64,000 bases of DNA. Origin: Ahaetulla prasina (lineage: Eukaryota; Chordata; Lepidosauria; Squamata; Colubridae). A model generated the notes under the pieces. It worked only from the letters and a program-made list of their open reading frames with translations, was not told where the DNA came from and did not search any database. Below, one piece after another: positions 11,430 to 29,345 of the stretch. Position 1 is the first letter of the stretch; each line of letters begins with the position of its first letter. Where the stretch lies: contig NC_080542.1 of the NCBI RefSeq assembly GCF_028640845.1, forward strand, positions 149,941,358 through 150,005,357, written 5' to 3'. Position numbers and translations under genes: made by a program.

Positions 11430-13277
11430 TCGTAATGGATAAGGAAAGCTAAGGCTCATAATGAACAAGGCTAGCGACAAAAGTAAAAATAACAAAAAGC
11501 TTCTTCCAACATGTTAAAAACAAGAAAAAGTCAAGGAACAATTGGCCCATTGCTGGGAGAAAGTGGCAAGAAGATGACAAGCAACAGGGAGAAAGCAGAT
11601 CTACTTAACTCATTTTTGCACCTGTCTTTACACAAAAGAAAAAAACAATCCAACCTATCAAAAACAGCACTACAAAAAACAGATTAGAAACACAAGTTAA
11701 AATAGGGAAGAAAATGGTAAGTGAACACCTGTCTACCCTAGACGAGTTCAAATCACCAGGACCGGATGGATTACACCCCAAGGTTCTGAAGGAACTGGCA
11801 GATGTGATCTCAGAACCACTGAACTATATCTTTCAAAGATCCTGGAGCACCTGGGAACTGCCAGAGGACTGGAAAAGAGCTGATGTAGTTCCCATCTTCA
11901 AAAAAGAAAAAGATCCAGGAAACTACAGACCTATCAGCCGGACCTCAATACCGAGGAAGATTCTGGAAAAGATAATCAAGCAACGAATCACCGAACACCT
12001 AGAAGCAAACAAAGTAATAACCAAAAGCCAACAAGGGTTTGTCAAAAACAGATCATGCCAGACTAATCTTATCGCATTCTTTGACAAAATGACAAAATTA
12101 GTAGACCAGAGGAATGCTGTCGATATAATTTACTTGGACTTCAGTAAAGCATTTGATAAAGTAGACCATAACCTACTACTAGATAAAGTAGAAAAATGTG
12201 GGTTAGACAGCACCACCACCGGATGGATCCGTAACTGGCTGACCAACCGCACTCAACGTGTAGTCCTCAACGGAACTACATCCACATGGAGGGAAGTATG
12301 CAGTGGAGTACCCCAAGGCTCTGTTTTAGGCCCAGTACTCTTCAACATCTTCATCAATGACTTGGACGAGGGGATAGATGGGGAACTCATCAAATTTGCA
12401 GATGACACCAAGCTGGCAGGAATAGCCAACACTCCAGAAGATAGGCTCAAGTTACAGAAAGATCTTGACAGACTTGAACATTGGGCGCTATCTAACAAAA
12501 TGAAATTCAACAGTGAAAAAAGTAAGGTTCTACATTTAGGCCAGAAAAACAAAATGCACAGGTACCGGATATGTGGTACCTTGCTCAATAGTAGTACCTG
12601 TGAGAGGGATCTTGGAGTCCTAGTGGACAACCATTTAGATATGAGCCAGCCGTGTGCAGCAGCTGCTAAAAAAGCCAACACAGTTCTGGGCTGCATAAAC
12701 AGAGGGATAGAATCAAGATCACGTGAAGTGTTAGTACCACTTTATAATGCCTTGGTAAGGCCACACTTGGAATATTGCATCCAGTTTTGGTCACCACGAT
12801 ATAAAAATGATGCTGAGACTCTAGAAAGAGTGCAGAGAAGAGCAACAAAGATGATTAGGGGACTGGAGGAGAAAACATGTGAAAAACGGTTGCAGGAACT
12901 GGGTATGTCTAGTTTAATGAAAAGAAAGACTACATGATAGCAGTCTTCCAATATCTCAGGGGCTGCCACAAAGAAGAGGGAGTCAAGCTATTCTCCAAAG
13001 CACCTGAGGGTAGAACAAGAAGCAATGGGTGGAAACTAATCAAGGAGAGAAGCAACTTAGAACTAAGGAGAAATTTCCTGACAATTAGAACAATCAATAA
13101 GTGGAACGACTTGCCTGCAGAAGTTGTGAATGCTCCAACACTGGAAATTTTTAAGAAAATGTTGGAGAACCATCTGACTGAGATGGTGTAGGGTTTCCTG
13201 CCTGGGCAGGGGGTTGGACTAGAAGGCCTCCAAGGTCCCTTCCAACTCTGTTGTTATATTGTTATATTGTTATATTG
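11430..13277 (+). mobile_element. CR1 LINE, 5'-truncated, RT nearly open
   Basis: An open frame at 11714-12937 encodes a CR1-clade reverse transcriptase: SPGPDGLHPKVLKEL, YLDFSKAFDKVDH, GVPQGSVLGPVLF and the catalytic FADDTKL. After one frameshift near 12930 the C-terminus continues at 12934-13191 (stop after ENHLTEMV). The 3' end is the CR1 signature GGTTGGACTAGAAGGCCTCC followed by a short (ATTGTT)n-like tail. Endonuclease and ORF1 are absent. No intact autonomous element. Inserted in intron 7 of unit 1. Confidence 0.92.
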
Positions 13278-13346
13278 ATTAGGATGGTTTGCTGCAAAGT
13301 CAGTCAGAGGTTGAGCTGGGATTTGGGATTTGGATCCACCTCTTGA

Positions 13347-13928
<582 letters not shown>

Positions 13929-14344
13929 TGAGAGCAGCAGCCGTCCCTCCTCTGCTGTGGTGGAAGGTGGCCTGGATTCCCGGGAGGGGAGGGAGGGAGG
14001 GAGGGAGGGGCTGTACTCCAGAGGACGGAGAGAGCGGCAAGTTTTGAGAGTTTGGTTGAGAGGGAGAGAATTCACAAGGCTCCTTCCCAGAGCTTCCCTG
14101 TCAGTCTTATACAGGCAATCCTCGACTTATGACGGTTCAGTTAATGACCATCCCAAGTTTGAACGGCACAGAAGAAAGGGCCTTAGGGCCGTTTTCCCCA
14201 CTGATGACCGATGCAGTGTTCCCGCGGTCACGAGATCAAAACTCGGACGCTTGGAAACTGACTCGTATTTATGACGGTCGCAGCATCCCTGGGGGAGAGG
14301 GAATAGAATAGAACACAATACATTACTATATTATATACTATATT

Positions 14345-14515
14345 ATGTAAGGTGGCTCACTGGCTCGATCGAAAGGTTGGCAGTTCAGTGGTTCGAATCC
14401 CTAGTGCCCTGTAACAGAGTGAGCTCCCGTTACCTCTCCCAGCTTCTACCAACCTAGCAGTTCGAAAGCAGGTAAAAAATGCAAGTAGAAAAACACTTTA
14501 CCTTCTGTTATATTA
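14345..14515 (+). mobile_element. Sauria SINE, internally shortened
   Basis: tRNA-related head with GGTGGCTCACTGGCT (box A region) and GGTTCGAATCC (box B), then CAGCTTCTACCAACCTAGCA. It stops after GCAAGTAGAAAAACA, so most of the body is missing. Unit 3 carries the longer copy at the equivalent position (32436-32787), so insertion predates the duplication. Confidence 0.85.
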
Positions 14516-14810
14516 TATCGAATTAGTATACTATAGTATACTGTGTTTCCCCGAAAATAAGGCCCTGACTTATGTTTTTTTGAAATCCGAAATAAGCGCT
14601 TGGCCTTATTTTTGGGGAGGTCTTACTATTTTGAGGCACGTGAAGCAAGACGGGGCTCCTCTTGCCATCTTATCTGATTTCCTCCTCTGCTCCCTAACCG
14701 GATCGGCTGTGCATGTGTTTAAATATTTTGGAGGGGAGCTTATTTTAGCTCATGAGCTCCAAATCTCGATCAGGGTTATTATCAGGTGATGTCTTATTTT
14801 CCAGGAAACA

Positions 14811-14920
14811 CAGTAGTATAGTATAGTATAGTATAGTATAGTATAGTATAGTATAGTATAGTATAGTATAGTATAGTATAGTATAGTATAGTATAGTATA
14901 GTATAGTATAGTATAGTATA
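14811..14920 (+). repeat. (GTATA)n microsatellite
   Basis: More than 20 tandem pentamers of TATAG/GTATA, partly beginning earlier at 14527. The homologous place in unit 3 (32810-32850) has only a few. Confidence 0.95.
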
Positions 14921-15135
14921 TTTCTTCTAATTTATATTGTTACATATTAAATAATATAACTAGAGAACAGCATCGATGCTACAAGGGACAGGGGTTTGGG
15001 GGGGAGGAACAGGAGTGGGGAGGAGGAAGGGGAAGAGTAGGACTGTGCTTTCTTAGCTTGGTTTGCATTTCCTTGCAGACATTTCTCGACCCAACTATCT
15101 AACATCATCAGTGCTAGAAGGGAGCTGGGTTGGGA

Positions 15136-15171
<36 letters not shown>

Positions 15172-15255
15172 TTCTGAGATTTTCGCGGGTATTTGTATCT
15201 AGGTCTTTGGTTATTCGGGTTTTCTCCCGCATAAAATTGGAAGTGTCTTGGCGAC

Positions 15256-15286
15256 GTTTCGACGAAGCCTCATTCGTCATCTTCAG
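15256..15286 (-). ncRNA. Hammerhead-ribozyme-like core, copy a
   Basis: On the minus strand: CUGAAGA, one U, stem II GACGAA/UUCGUC with a six-base loop, then GAAAC. Fits the hammerhead CUGANGA...GAAA core. The cleavage-site U-H and stem III were not assigned. Confidence 0.5.
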
Positions 15287-15361
15287 GCTTCAGCTTCGTG
15301 CTTCTGGGAGCAATGTGTGATTGCACATTGCTCCCAGAAGCACAAAGCCGAAAGCACCAGC

Positions 15362-15392
15362 CTGAAGATGATGAATGAGACTTTGTCAAAAC
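15362..15392 (+). ncRNA. Hammerhead-like core, copy b (degraded)
   Basis: CUGAAGA, stem II GAUGAA/UUUGUC with two G-U wobbles, then AAAAC in place of GAAAC, so catalysis is unlikely. It forms the other arm of the palindrome with copy a. Confidence 0.4.
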
Positions 15393-15594
15393 ATCGCCAA
15401 GACAATTCCAATTTTACGTGGGAGAAAACCCGAATAACCAAAGACCTACATACAAACACCCACGAAAACCTCAGAATATATATATATATATGTATGTATG
15501 TATGTATGTTTTCGTAGGTTTTCACAGGTATAGATATGTAGGTCTTGGCATATTTGGGTCTTTTCCCATGTAAGGTTGAGAGTATCTTGGCGAC

Positions 15595-15625
15595 GTTTTG
15601 ACGAGGTCTCACTCGTCATCTACAG
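15595..15625 (-). ncRNA. Hammerhead-like core, copy c (degraded)
   Basis: Minus strand: CUGUAGA, stem II GACGAG/CUCGUC (all Watson-Crick), then AAAAC. Lies immediately before the reverse-transcriptase remnant. Confidence 0.4.
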
Positions 15626-16411
15626 ATAGAAGGAGCACCCATGAGATCACCCCTCTCACCCATCATCGCAAATCTATACATGGAATACTTTGAAACCACC
15701 GCTTTAGATAAATCTGAACTCAAACCCAAACTCTGGCTTAGATATATAGATGACACTTTTGTAATTTGGCCACATGGGACAAGGAGAAACTGGACAACTT
15801 CCTCACACATCTCAACAGCCTACCCCAAAATACAATTCACTATGGAAATAGAAGCTAACAACCAACTCCCCTTTCTGGATGTCCTAATCTACAAAAAACT
15901 CAACGGCTCCCTAGGACACCAGACCCAGGATAACACACGCCACCACCAATCATCCTCACCAGATTCAAACCCAAACCCATCCCATAGATGAAACACAACC
16001 ACCAACCAGAAGCCAGACCTTGCTGGCACCACCGGCTGCTGCGCCCCCCTCCGATCCCCACACAAAGTAAGTTGACACACGCCAGGAACACATGACAGGA
16101 CCTCGGAGTCAGAGCCAAACCAAAACCTGGGATGCTGCATCACAGCCATCTGCTCAAGACATCACATCACAGAACTTCAGAGGCCACAACACCAAAGTTC
16201 AGGAATAAAAGACTAGGACCACACCCACACAGGATGCTATGAAACAGCCGACCAACCTGCAAACACCCACTCCATCTCCCAATCAAGATACAACCACACA
16301 GCCAACCAACCCGCTCACAGCAACACTCCCCACCTCCCCACCAGTATTTACAGAGAGACGGCAGCTCCGACCACGCTTTGCTCACAGAAGCACAAAGCCG
16401 AAAGCACCAGC

Positions 16412-16442
16412 CTGAAGATGATGAGTGAGACCTCGTCGGAAT
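16412..16442 (+). ncRNA. Hammerhead-like core, copy d
   Basis: CUGAAGA, stem II GAUGAG/CUCGUC, then GGAAU in place of GAAAC. In the downstream pLTR-like repeat. Confidence 0.4.
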
Positions 16443-16987
16443 GTCACCAAGATACTCTCAACCTTACACGAGAAAAGACCCGAATATGCCAAGACCGTTT
16501 GTGTGTGTGTGTGTGTGTAGTCCCTTCTAGCACTGATGATGTTCCCTACCTGTGTCATGAGACATCTGCACAGAAAACACCCAGCTCAGAGAACCAACAC
16601 CCACACACTCCTCCTCCTCTTCCTCCTCCTCCTCCTCCCAAACCTCTCCCCCTGGTAGCACTGCAGGGTCATGAGATGTCTACAATAAAACCTCCCAGCT
16701 CAAAGAGGACAAAGACCCCACGGTTCTTCTTCCTCTTCCTCCTCCAGCATTGATGATTGTTGCCTAGCTGGGTCGCGAAATGCCTGCGAGAACTCCACCC
16801 CTTCCTGCTTCCTAGACCTGACGCTTCTCTTCTTCCCCTTCTGTCTTCCAGGAGCTGACGATGTAATGTCCGGTGGGGAGACGCCCAGCCCAGAGCACCC
16901 ACCCCGCCTCAGTTTCCTCCCCCCCACCACTTCTGTATATATATGTATATTGTTCATAGCCGATACACCAACACCATGGATGCTCTC

Positions 16988-16993
16988 AATAAA
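16988..16993 (+). terminator. Poly(A) signal, unit 1
   Basis: AATAAA about 120 bases after the exon 9 stop, in a conserved context (CTCTCAATAAATGGAATATT) shared with units 2 and 4. Confidence 0.7.
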
Positions 16994-17139
16994 TGGAATA
17001 TTCACTCCTGCTGCACCCAGGCTCCGTCTCTCTGTCCTTTGCTGGGTGGGTGGGTGGGAGGGGCTTGGAAGCTGCCGAGTGTCAGTCCTTGACTGACAAC
17101 GGTCCTCTTGTGACAATGGAGCACCTGGGGGGGTATTTT

Positions 17140-17500
17140 GGCCATCGGAATTACCGAACTGGAAGGGACCTTGGAGGTCCTCTAGTCCAACCACCACCAC
17201 CCTGCTCGAGCAGGAGGCCCTTATACAGTTATAGAATTGGAGGGGACCTTAGAGGTCATCTACTCCAACGCCCTGCTCAAGCAGGAGGCCCTTGCAGGAA
17301 AAAAGGAGTTGAAATGGACCTCAGAGATCATCTGGTACAACCCCTGCTCAGAATAACAGAGTTGGAAGGGACCTTGGAGGTCATTTAGTCTAACCCTCTG
17401 CTTGAACAGGAGATCTTATGTACCATCCCTGACAAACAGCTGTCAAATCTCTTTTTAAAAGCTTCCAGTGATGGAGGACCAATAACTTCTGGATTTTTTG
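17140..17500 (-). mobile_element. Three tandem antisense CR1 3' ends
   Basis: The motif GGAAGGGACCTTGGAGGTC and variants occur three times, each followed by a CTGCT-GAGCAGGAGG hairpin-like segment. It is the reverse complement of the CR1 3' end. Same cluster after units 2 (27525-27875), 3 (43820-43975, one copy) and 4 (52722-53070). Confidence 0.75.
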
Positions 17501-17739
17501 TTTATAATTTTGTTTATAATAAAATCTCCCCGTCTTTTGATCCCAACCCAATCCCCCGATGTGAAAATTCAAGACGCTGAGCCGAGAGGGAATTCCAGAG
17601 TTCATCAGTGTCGTTCCTTTGGGGCCACACAGAGAACTGGAGACACGGATAAAGGAACAATTAAAATTGCAAGTGATTTGCTTAACGACCCTCGCAGGAA
17701 AGGTCCTAGGATTGGACATGTCTCACTTAAGTTTCTAGG

Positions 17740-17925
17740 CAGTTTTAAGAGGGGAGGAATTGAACGCCCAGAATCCCCCTGCTAGGATACTTTAGGAGGG
17801 GTGGACTACAACTCCCAGAATCCCCCTGCCAGGATACTTTAGGAGGGGTGGACTACAACTCCCAGAATCCCCCAGCTGATATATCGTAAGAGGGGAGCAC
17901 TTCAAGTCCCAGAGTCCCCCAGGTG
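17740..17925 (+). repeat. Degenerate 46-49 bp minisatellite with ZNF143-like motif, part 1
   Basis: Repeats of a unit containing ACTACAACTCCCAGAATCC followed by CCCTGCCAGGATAC. The core resembles the ZNF143/STAF site ACTACAANTCCCAGAATGC except for the final GC. Continues at 18165-18402 with five more units. Homologous arrays: 28885-29075, 44215-44490, 44755-45025, 53320-53490, 53735-54003. Confidence 0.75.
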
Positions 17926-17931
17926 CAGTGG

Positions 17932-18172
17932 TGGGTTCAAAATTTTTTACTGTCAGTTCTTTGGGTGTGGCTTGGTGGGTGTGGCAGGAAACGATACTGT
18001 AAAATCTCCCTTCCCACCCAACTCTAGGGGAAGGTTACTGCAAAATCCCCATTTCCTCCTGATCAGCTGGGACTTGGGAGGCAGATAAAAGATGAGGGTG
18101 GGGCCAATCAGAATTTTTACTACTGGTTCTCCAGAACTGGTCAGAACCTGCTGAAACCCACCTCTGCCAAGG
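17932..18172. mobile_element. MITE with inverted ends inside the minisatellite
   Basis: Starts GCAGTGGTGGGTTCAAA and ends CTGAAACCCACCTCTGCC, which are inverted. It splits the minisatellite. Same insertion at 44480-44755 and about 53495-53735 (5' end lost there), so it predates those duplications. No coding capacity. Confidence 0.65.
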
Positions 18173-18402
18173 TAGTATACTATAAGAGAGGAGGACTTCA
18201 ACTCCCAGAATCTCCCAGTAGGTATATCATAAAAGAGGAGGATTTCAACTCCCAAAATACCCCTGCCAGATTACTTTTACAAGAGAGGACTACAACTCCC
18301 AGAATCTCCCTGCCAGGAAGCTTTTACGGGGGAGGACTACAACTCCCAGAATCTCCCTGCCAGCATTCTTTAAGAGCAGAGGACTTCCAACCCCAGAATC
18401 CC

Positions 18403-18403
<1 letters not shown>

Positions 18404-18485
<82 letters not shown>

Positions 18486-18495
18486 CCTATCTATC
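18404..18495 (+). repeat. (ATCT)n microsatellite
   Basis: About 22 tandem ATCT units directly after the minisatellite. The corresponding locus is greatly expanded at 45028-45384 and 54003-54715, and absent before unit 3. Confidence 0.97.
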
Positions 18496-18599
18496 ATATC
18501 ATGCTTTGTAATCATGATTTATGACCCTCCTTCTTCTGTGAAGTTAACAAACGGGGGCTATTTTACCCAACTGTGTCTGACTGACCCCCTTCCTCTCCC

Positions 18600-18853
18600 C
18601 AAAGGCTTTGGGGTGAGCGGGGCTACTCCCACTTACTAGGACCCCACCCCACCAGCGATTTTGGGGAGAGGCTTAATGTTCAAAAAGGACACCGTCTCTT
18701 TAAGCACCAGAGACAGAGATCTTGTGACCCCTCCCTCTTTCCCCTCAACCCTCCCCTCATTATTAAAGGAGGAGGGGCTGGAAGGGTCAGAGATAGGGTT
18801 ACTCAAGAGCTTTCTGGTGTAAAGGAAGCCACTACCTGGCCATTGCATTTACT
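18600..18853 (+). promoter_or_regulatory. Conserved block upstream of exon 1 (putative promoter), unit 2
   Basis: A roughly 250-base block, nearly identical before exon 1 of units 2, 3 (29095-29345), 4 (45480-45733) and 5 (54800-55059). It contains CTCTTTAAGCACCAGAGACAG, TTATTAAAGGAGGAGGGGC and TGGTGTAAAGGAAGCC. In unit 4 the last site reads TATAAA (45698-45703), only 36 bases from ATG, which would leave almost no 5' UTR. Promoter role is inferred from position and conservation only. Confidence 0.45.
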
Positions 18854-27242
<8,389 letters not shown>

Positions 27243-27353
27243 TGTCACCCAGCCCAGAGCACCCACCCCCTGCCTCAGTTTCCCCCACCACCACTTCTGT
27301 GTATATATATGTATATTGCTCATAGCCGATACACCAACACCATGGATGCTCTC

Positions 27354-27359
27354 AATAAA
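27354..27359 (+). terminator. Poly(A) signal, unit 2
   Basis: AATAAA in the same context as unit 1. Confidence 0.7.
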
Positions 27360-27904
27360 TGGAATATTCACTCCTGCTGCACCCAGGCTCCGTCTCTCTG
27401 TCCTTTGCTGGGTGGGTGGGTGGGAGGGGCTTGGAAGCTGCCGAGTGTCAGTCCTTGACTGACAACGGTCCTCTTGTGACAATGGAGCACCTGGGGGGGT
27501 ATTTTGGCCATCGGAATTACCGAACTGGAAGGGACCTTGGAGGTCCTCTAGTCCAACCACCACCCCCCTGCTCGAGCAGGAGGCCCTTATACAGTTACAG
27601 AATTGGAGGGGACCTTAGAGGTCATCTACTCCAACGCCCTGCTCAAGCAGGAGGCCCTTGCAGGAAAAAAGGAGTTGAAATGGACCTCAGAGATCATCTG
27701 GTACAACCCCTGCTCAGAATAACAGAGTTGGAAGGGACCTTGGAGGTCATCTAGTCTCACCCCCTGCTTGAACAGGAGATCTTATGTACCATCCCTGACA
27801 AACAGCTGTCAAATCTCTTTTTAAAAGCTTCCAGTGATGGAGGACCAATAACTTCTGGATTTTTTGTTTATAATTTTGTTTATACTAAAATCTCACCGTC
27901 TTTT

Positions 27905-28662
27905 CATCTTCCAATATTCACCAAGGATTCTTCTGAAATATCCTTCTTCCTTAAGCAGTCTCTCAAGAATAGTTCATATTTCCAATTTAATTTCTTAAAT
28001 TTTACTGTCCAACCTCCAAAGATAAACAATAATCCATCTTTTCATATCTTTGGTATCATTTACATACATCAAATCAGATTACAAATATTATTGTTAATCC
28101 TATATTATCTCCACAATATGTCAATTGTAATAATTAAAATCTTCACTTTACCTTACTTATATCAAATAACATTATTAAAATTACACCTATAACTTATCCA
28201 AAATATATCAGTTATAACACTTAAATTCTAGTTAATCATATAACAACATTACATCCATCTCTCAAATATAATATTTAATCCAAATTAAATTTTACTATCT
28301 ATTCTCCAAAATTAAACAATATTCCATCTTCCTATTCCTTTATACCTCAAATATATCAAATAGTACCCCTAAAATTACACATTTATATCCAAAATATAAA
28401 TTTGGTAGAAGCGTTCCGGATACTGGAGCTTTTTTTCGGGCTATAGAAGGAGCGTTCCCATCAAGCTACCAGGAATCTTCCTGGTGCTTTCCTGGGGGCT
28501 CTACTTCAGCCCGAATGCTCATCTCTCCCTCTTTGCCCGAGGGAAGAGATTTCCAAGTCGCTTGACAGCAGATTAACGCTGTCTAAGCGGCTCTACAGAA
28601 TCACACGGAACTGGCCGTCTGAGATAGCCCGCCATTAACGAAGCAGAGCCACCCGGAAGTCC
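27905..28662 (-). mobile_element. 758-bp retro-insert with 18-bp target duplication
   Basis: Flanked by a perfect 18-base direct repeat at 27887-27904 and 28663-28680; the empty site is present after units 1, 3 and 4 (for example 17520-17537). The left 490 bases are AT-rich; the right part is GC-richer, with AACGCTGTCTAAGCGGCTCT. No poly(A) or poly(T) at either end. The right part could be an L1-type 5' end read on the minus strand, but that was not proven. Confidence 0.6.
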
Positions 28663-29345
28663 AAAATCTCACCGTCTTTTGATCCCAACCCAATCCCCCG
28701 ATGTGAAAATTCAAGACGCTGAGCCGAGAGGGAATTCCAGAGTTCATCAGTGTCATTCCTTTGGGGCCGTGAGGAGAGCTGGAGACAGGGATAAAGGAAC
28801 AATTAAAAATGCTGGTGATTCGCTTAACGACCCCCGCAAGAAAGGTCCTAGGATTGGACATGTCTCACTTAAGATTCTAGACAGTTTTAAGAGGGGAGGA
28901 CTACAACTCCCAGAATCCCCCTGCCAGGATACCTTTACAGGGAAAGACTACAACTCCAATAATCCCCCAGCCACGATACTGTAAGATTGGAAGACTACTA
29001 TTCCCAGAATCCCCCTGACAGAATGCTTTAAGAGGGGAGGACTACAACTCTTAGAATCCCCCTGACATGATGGCCAACCTCCTTTCTCTCCCCAAAGGCT
29101 TTGGGGTGAGCAGGGCTACTCCCACTTAGTAGGACCCCACCCCACCAGTGATTTTGGGGAGAGGCTTACTGTTCAAAAAGGACACCGTTTCTTTAAGCAC
29201 CAGAGACAGAGATCTTGTGACCCCTCCCACTTTCCCCTCAATCCTCCCCTCATTATTAAAGGAGGAGGGGCTGGAAGGGTCAGAGATAGGGTTACTCAAG
29301 AGCTTTCTGGTGTAAAGGAAGCCACTACCTGGCCATTCATTTACT

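Larger units (their letters stand above)
15172..16510 (+). mobile_element. Penelope-like element (degenerate) with inverted LTR-like ends
   Basis: Sequence at about 15627-15990 encodes a Penelope-type reverse transcriptase piece: SPLSPIIANLYMEYFE, the catalytic YIDDTFVIW and LPFLDVLIYKK. It holds at least two frameshifts and is truncated before the GIY-YIG endonuclease. The flanks (15172-15478 and 15500-15625, then 16385-16490) are repeats of one another in both orientations, as in Penelope pLTRs. 15172-15478 is a large imperfect palindrome centred near 15320. Four hammerhead-like cores are listed separately. The element lies in unit 1 intron 8. Confidence 0.82.

Noticed and set aside
14345..14515. 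Possible tRNA gene because of box A and box B-like sequence (also 32436, 21235)
   Set aside because: No cloverleaf; these are tRNA-derived SINE heads.
15889..16149. Minus-strand tryptophan-rich frames at 15889-16385
   Set aside because: Antisense of the Penelope-like element; no domain and no splice context.
17740..18402. CRISPR-like regularly spaced repeats
   Set aside because: Repeat units are contiguous and degenerate, with no unique spacers, in a vertebrate genome; it is a minisatellite.
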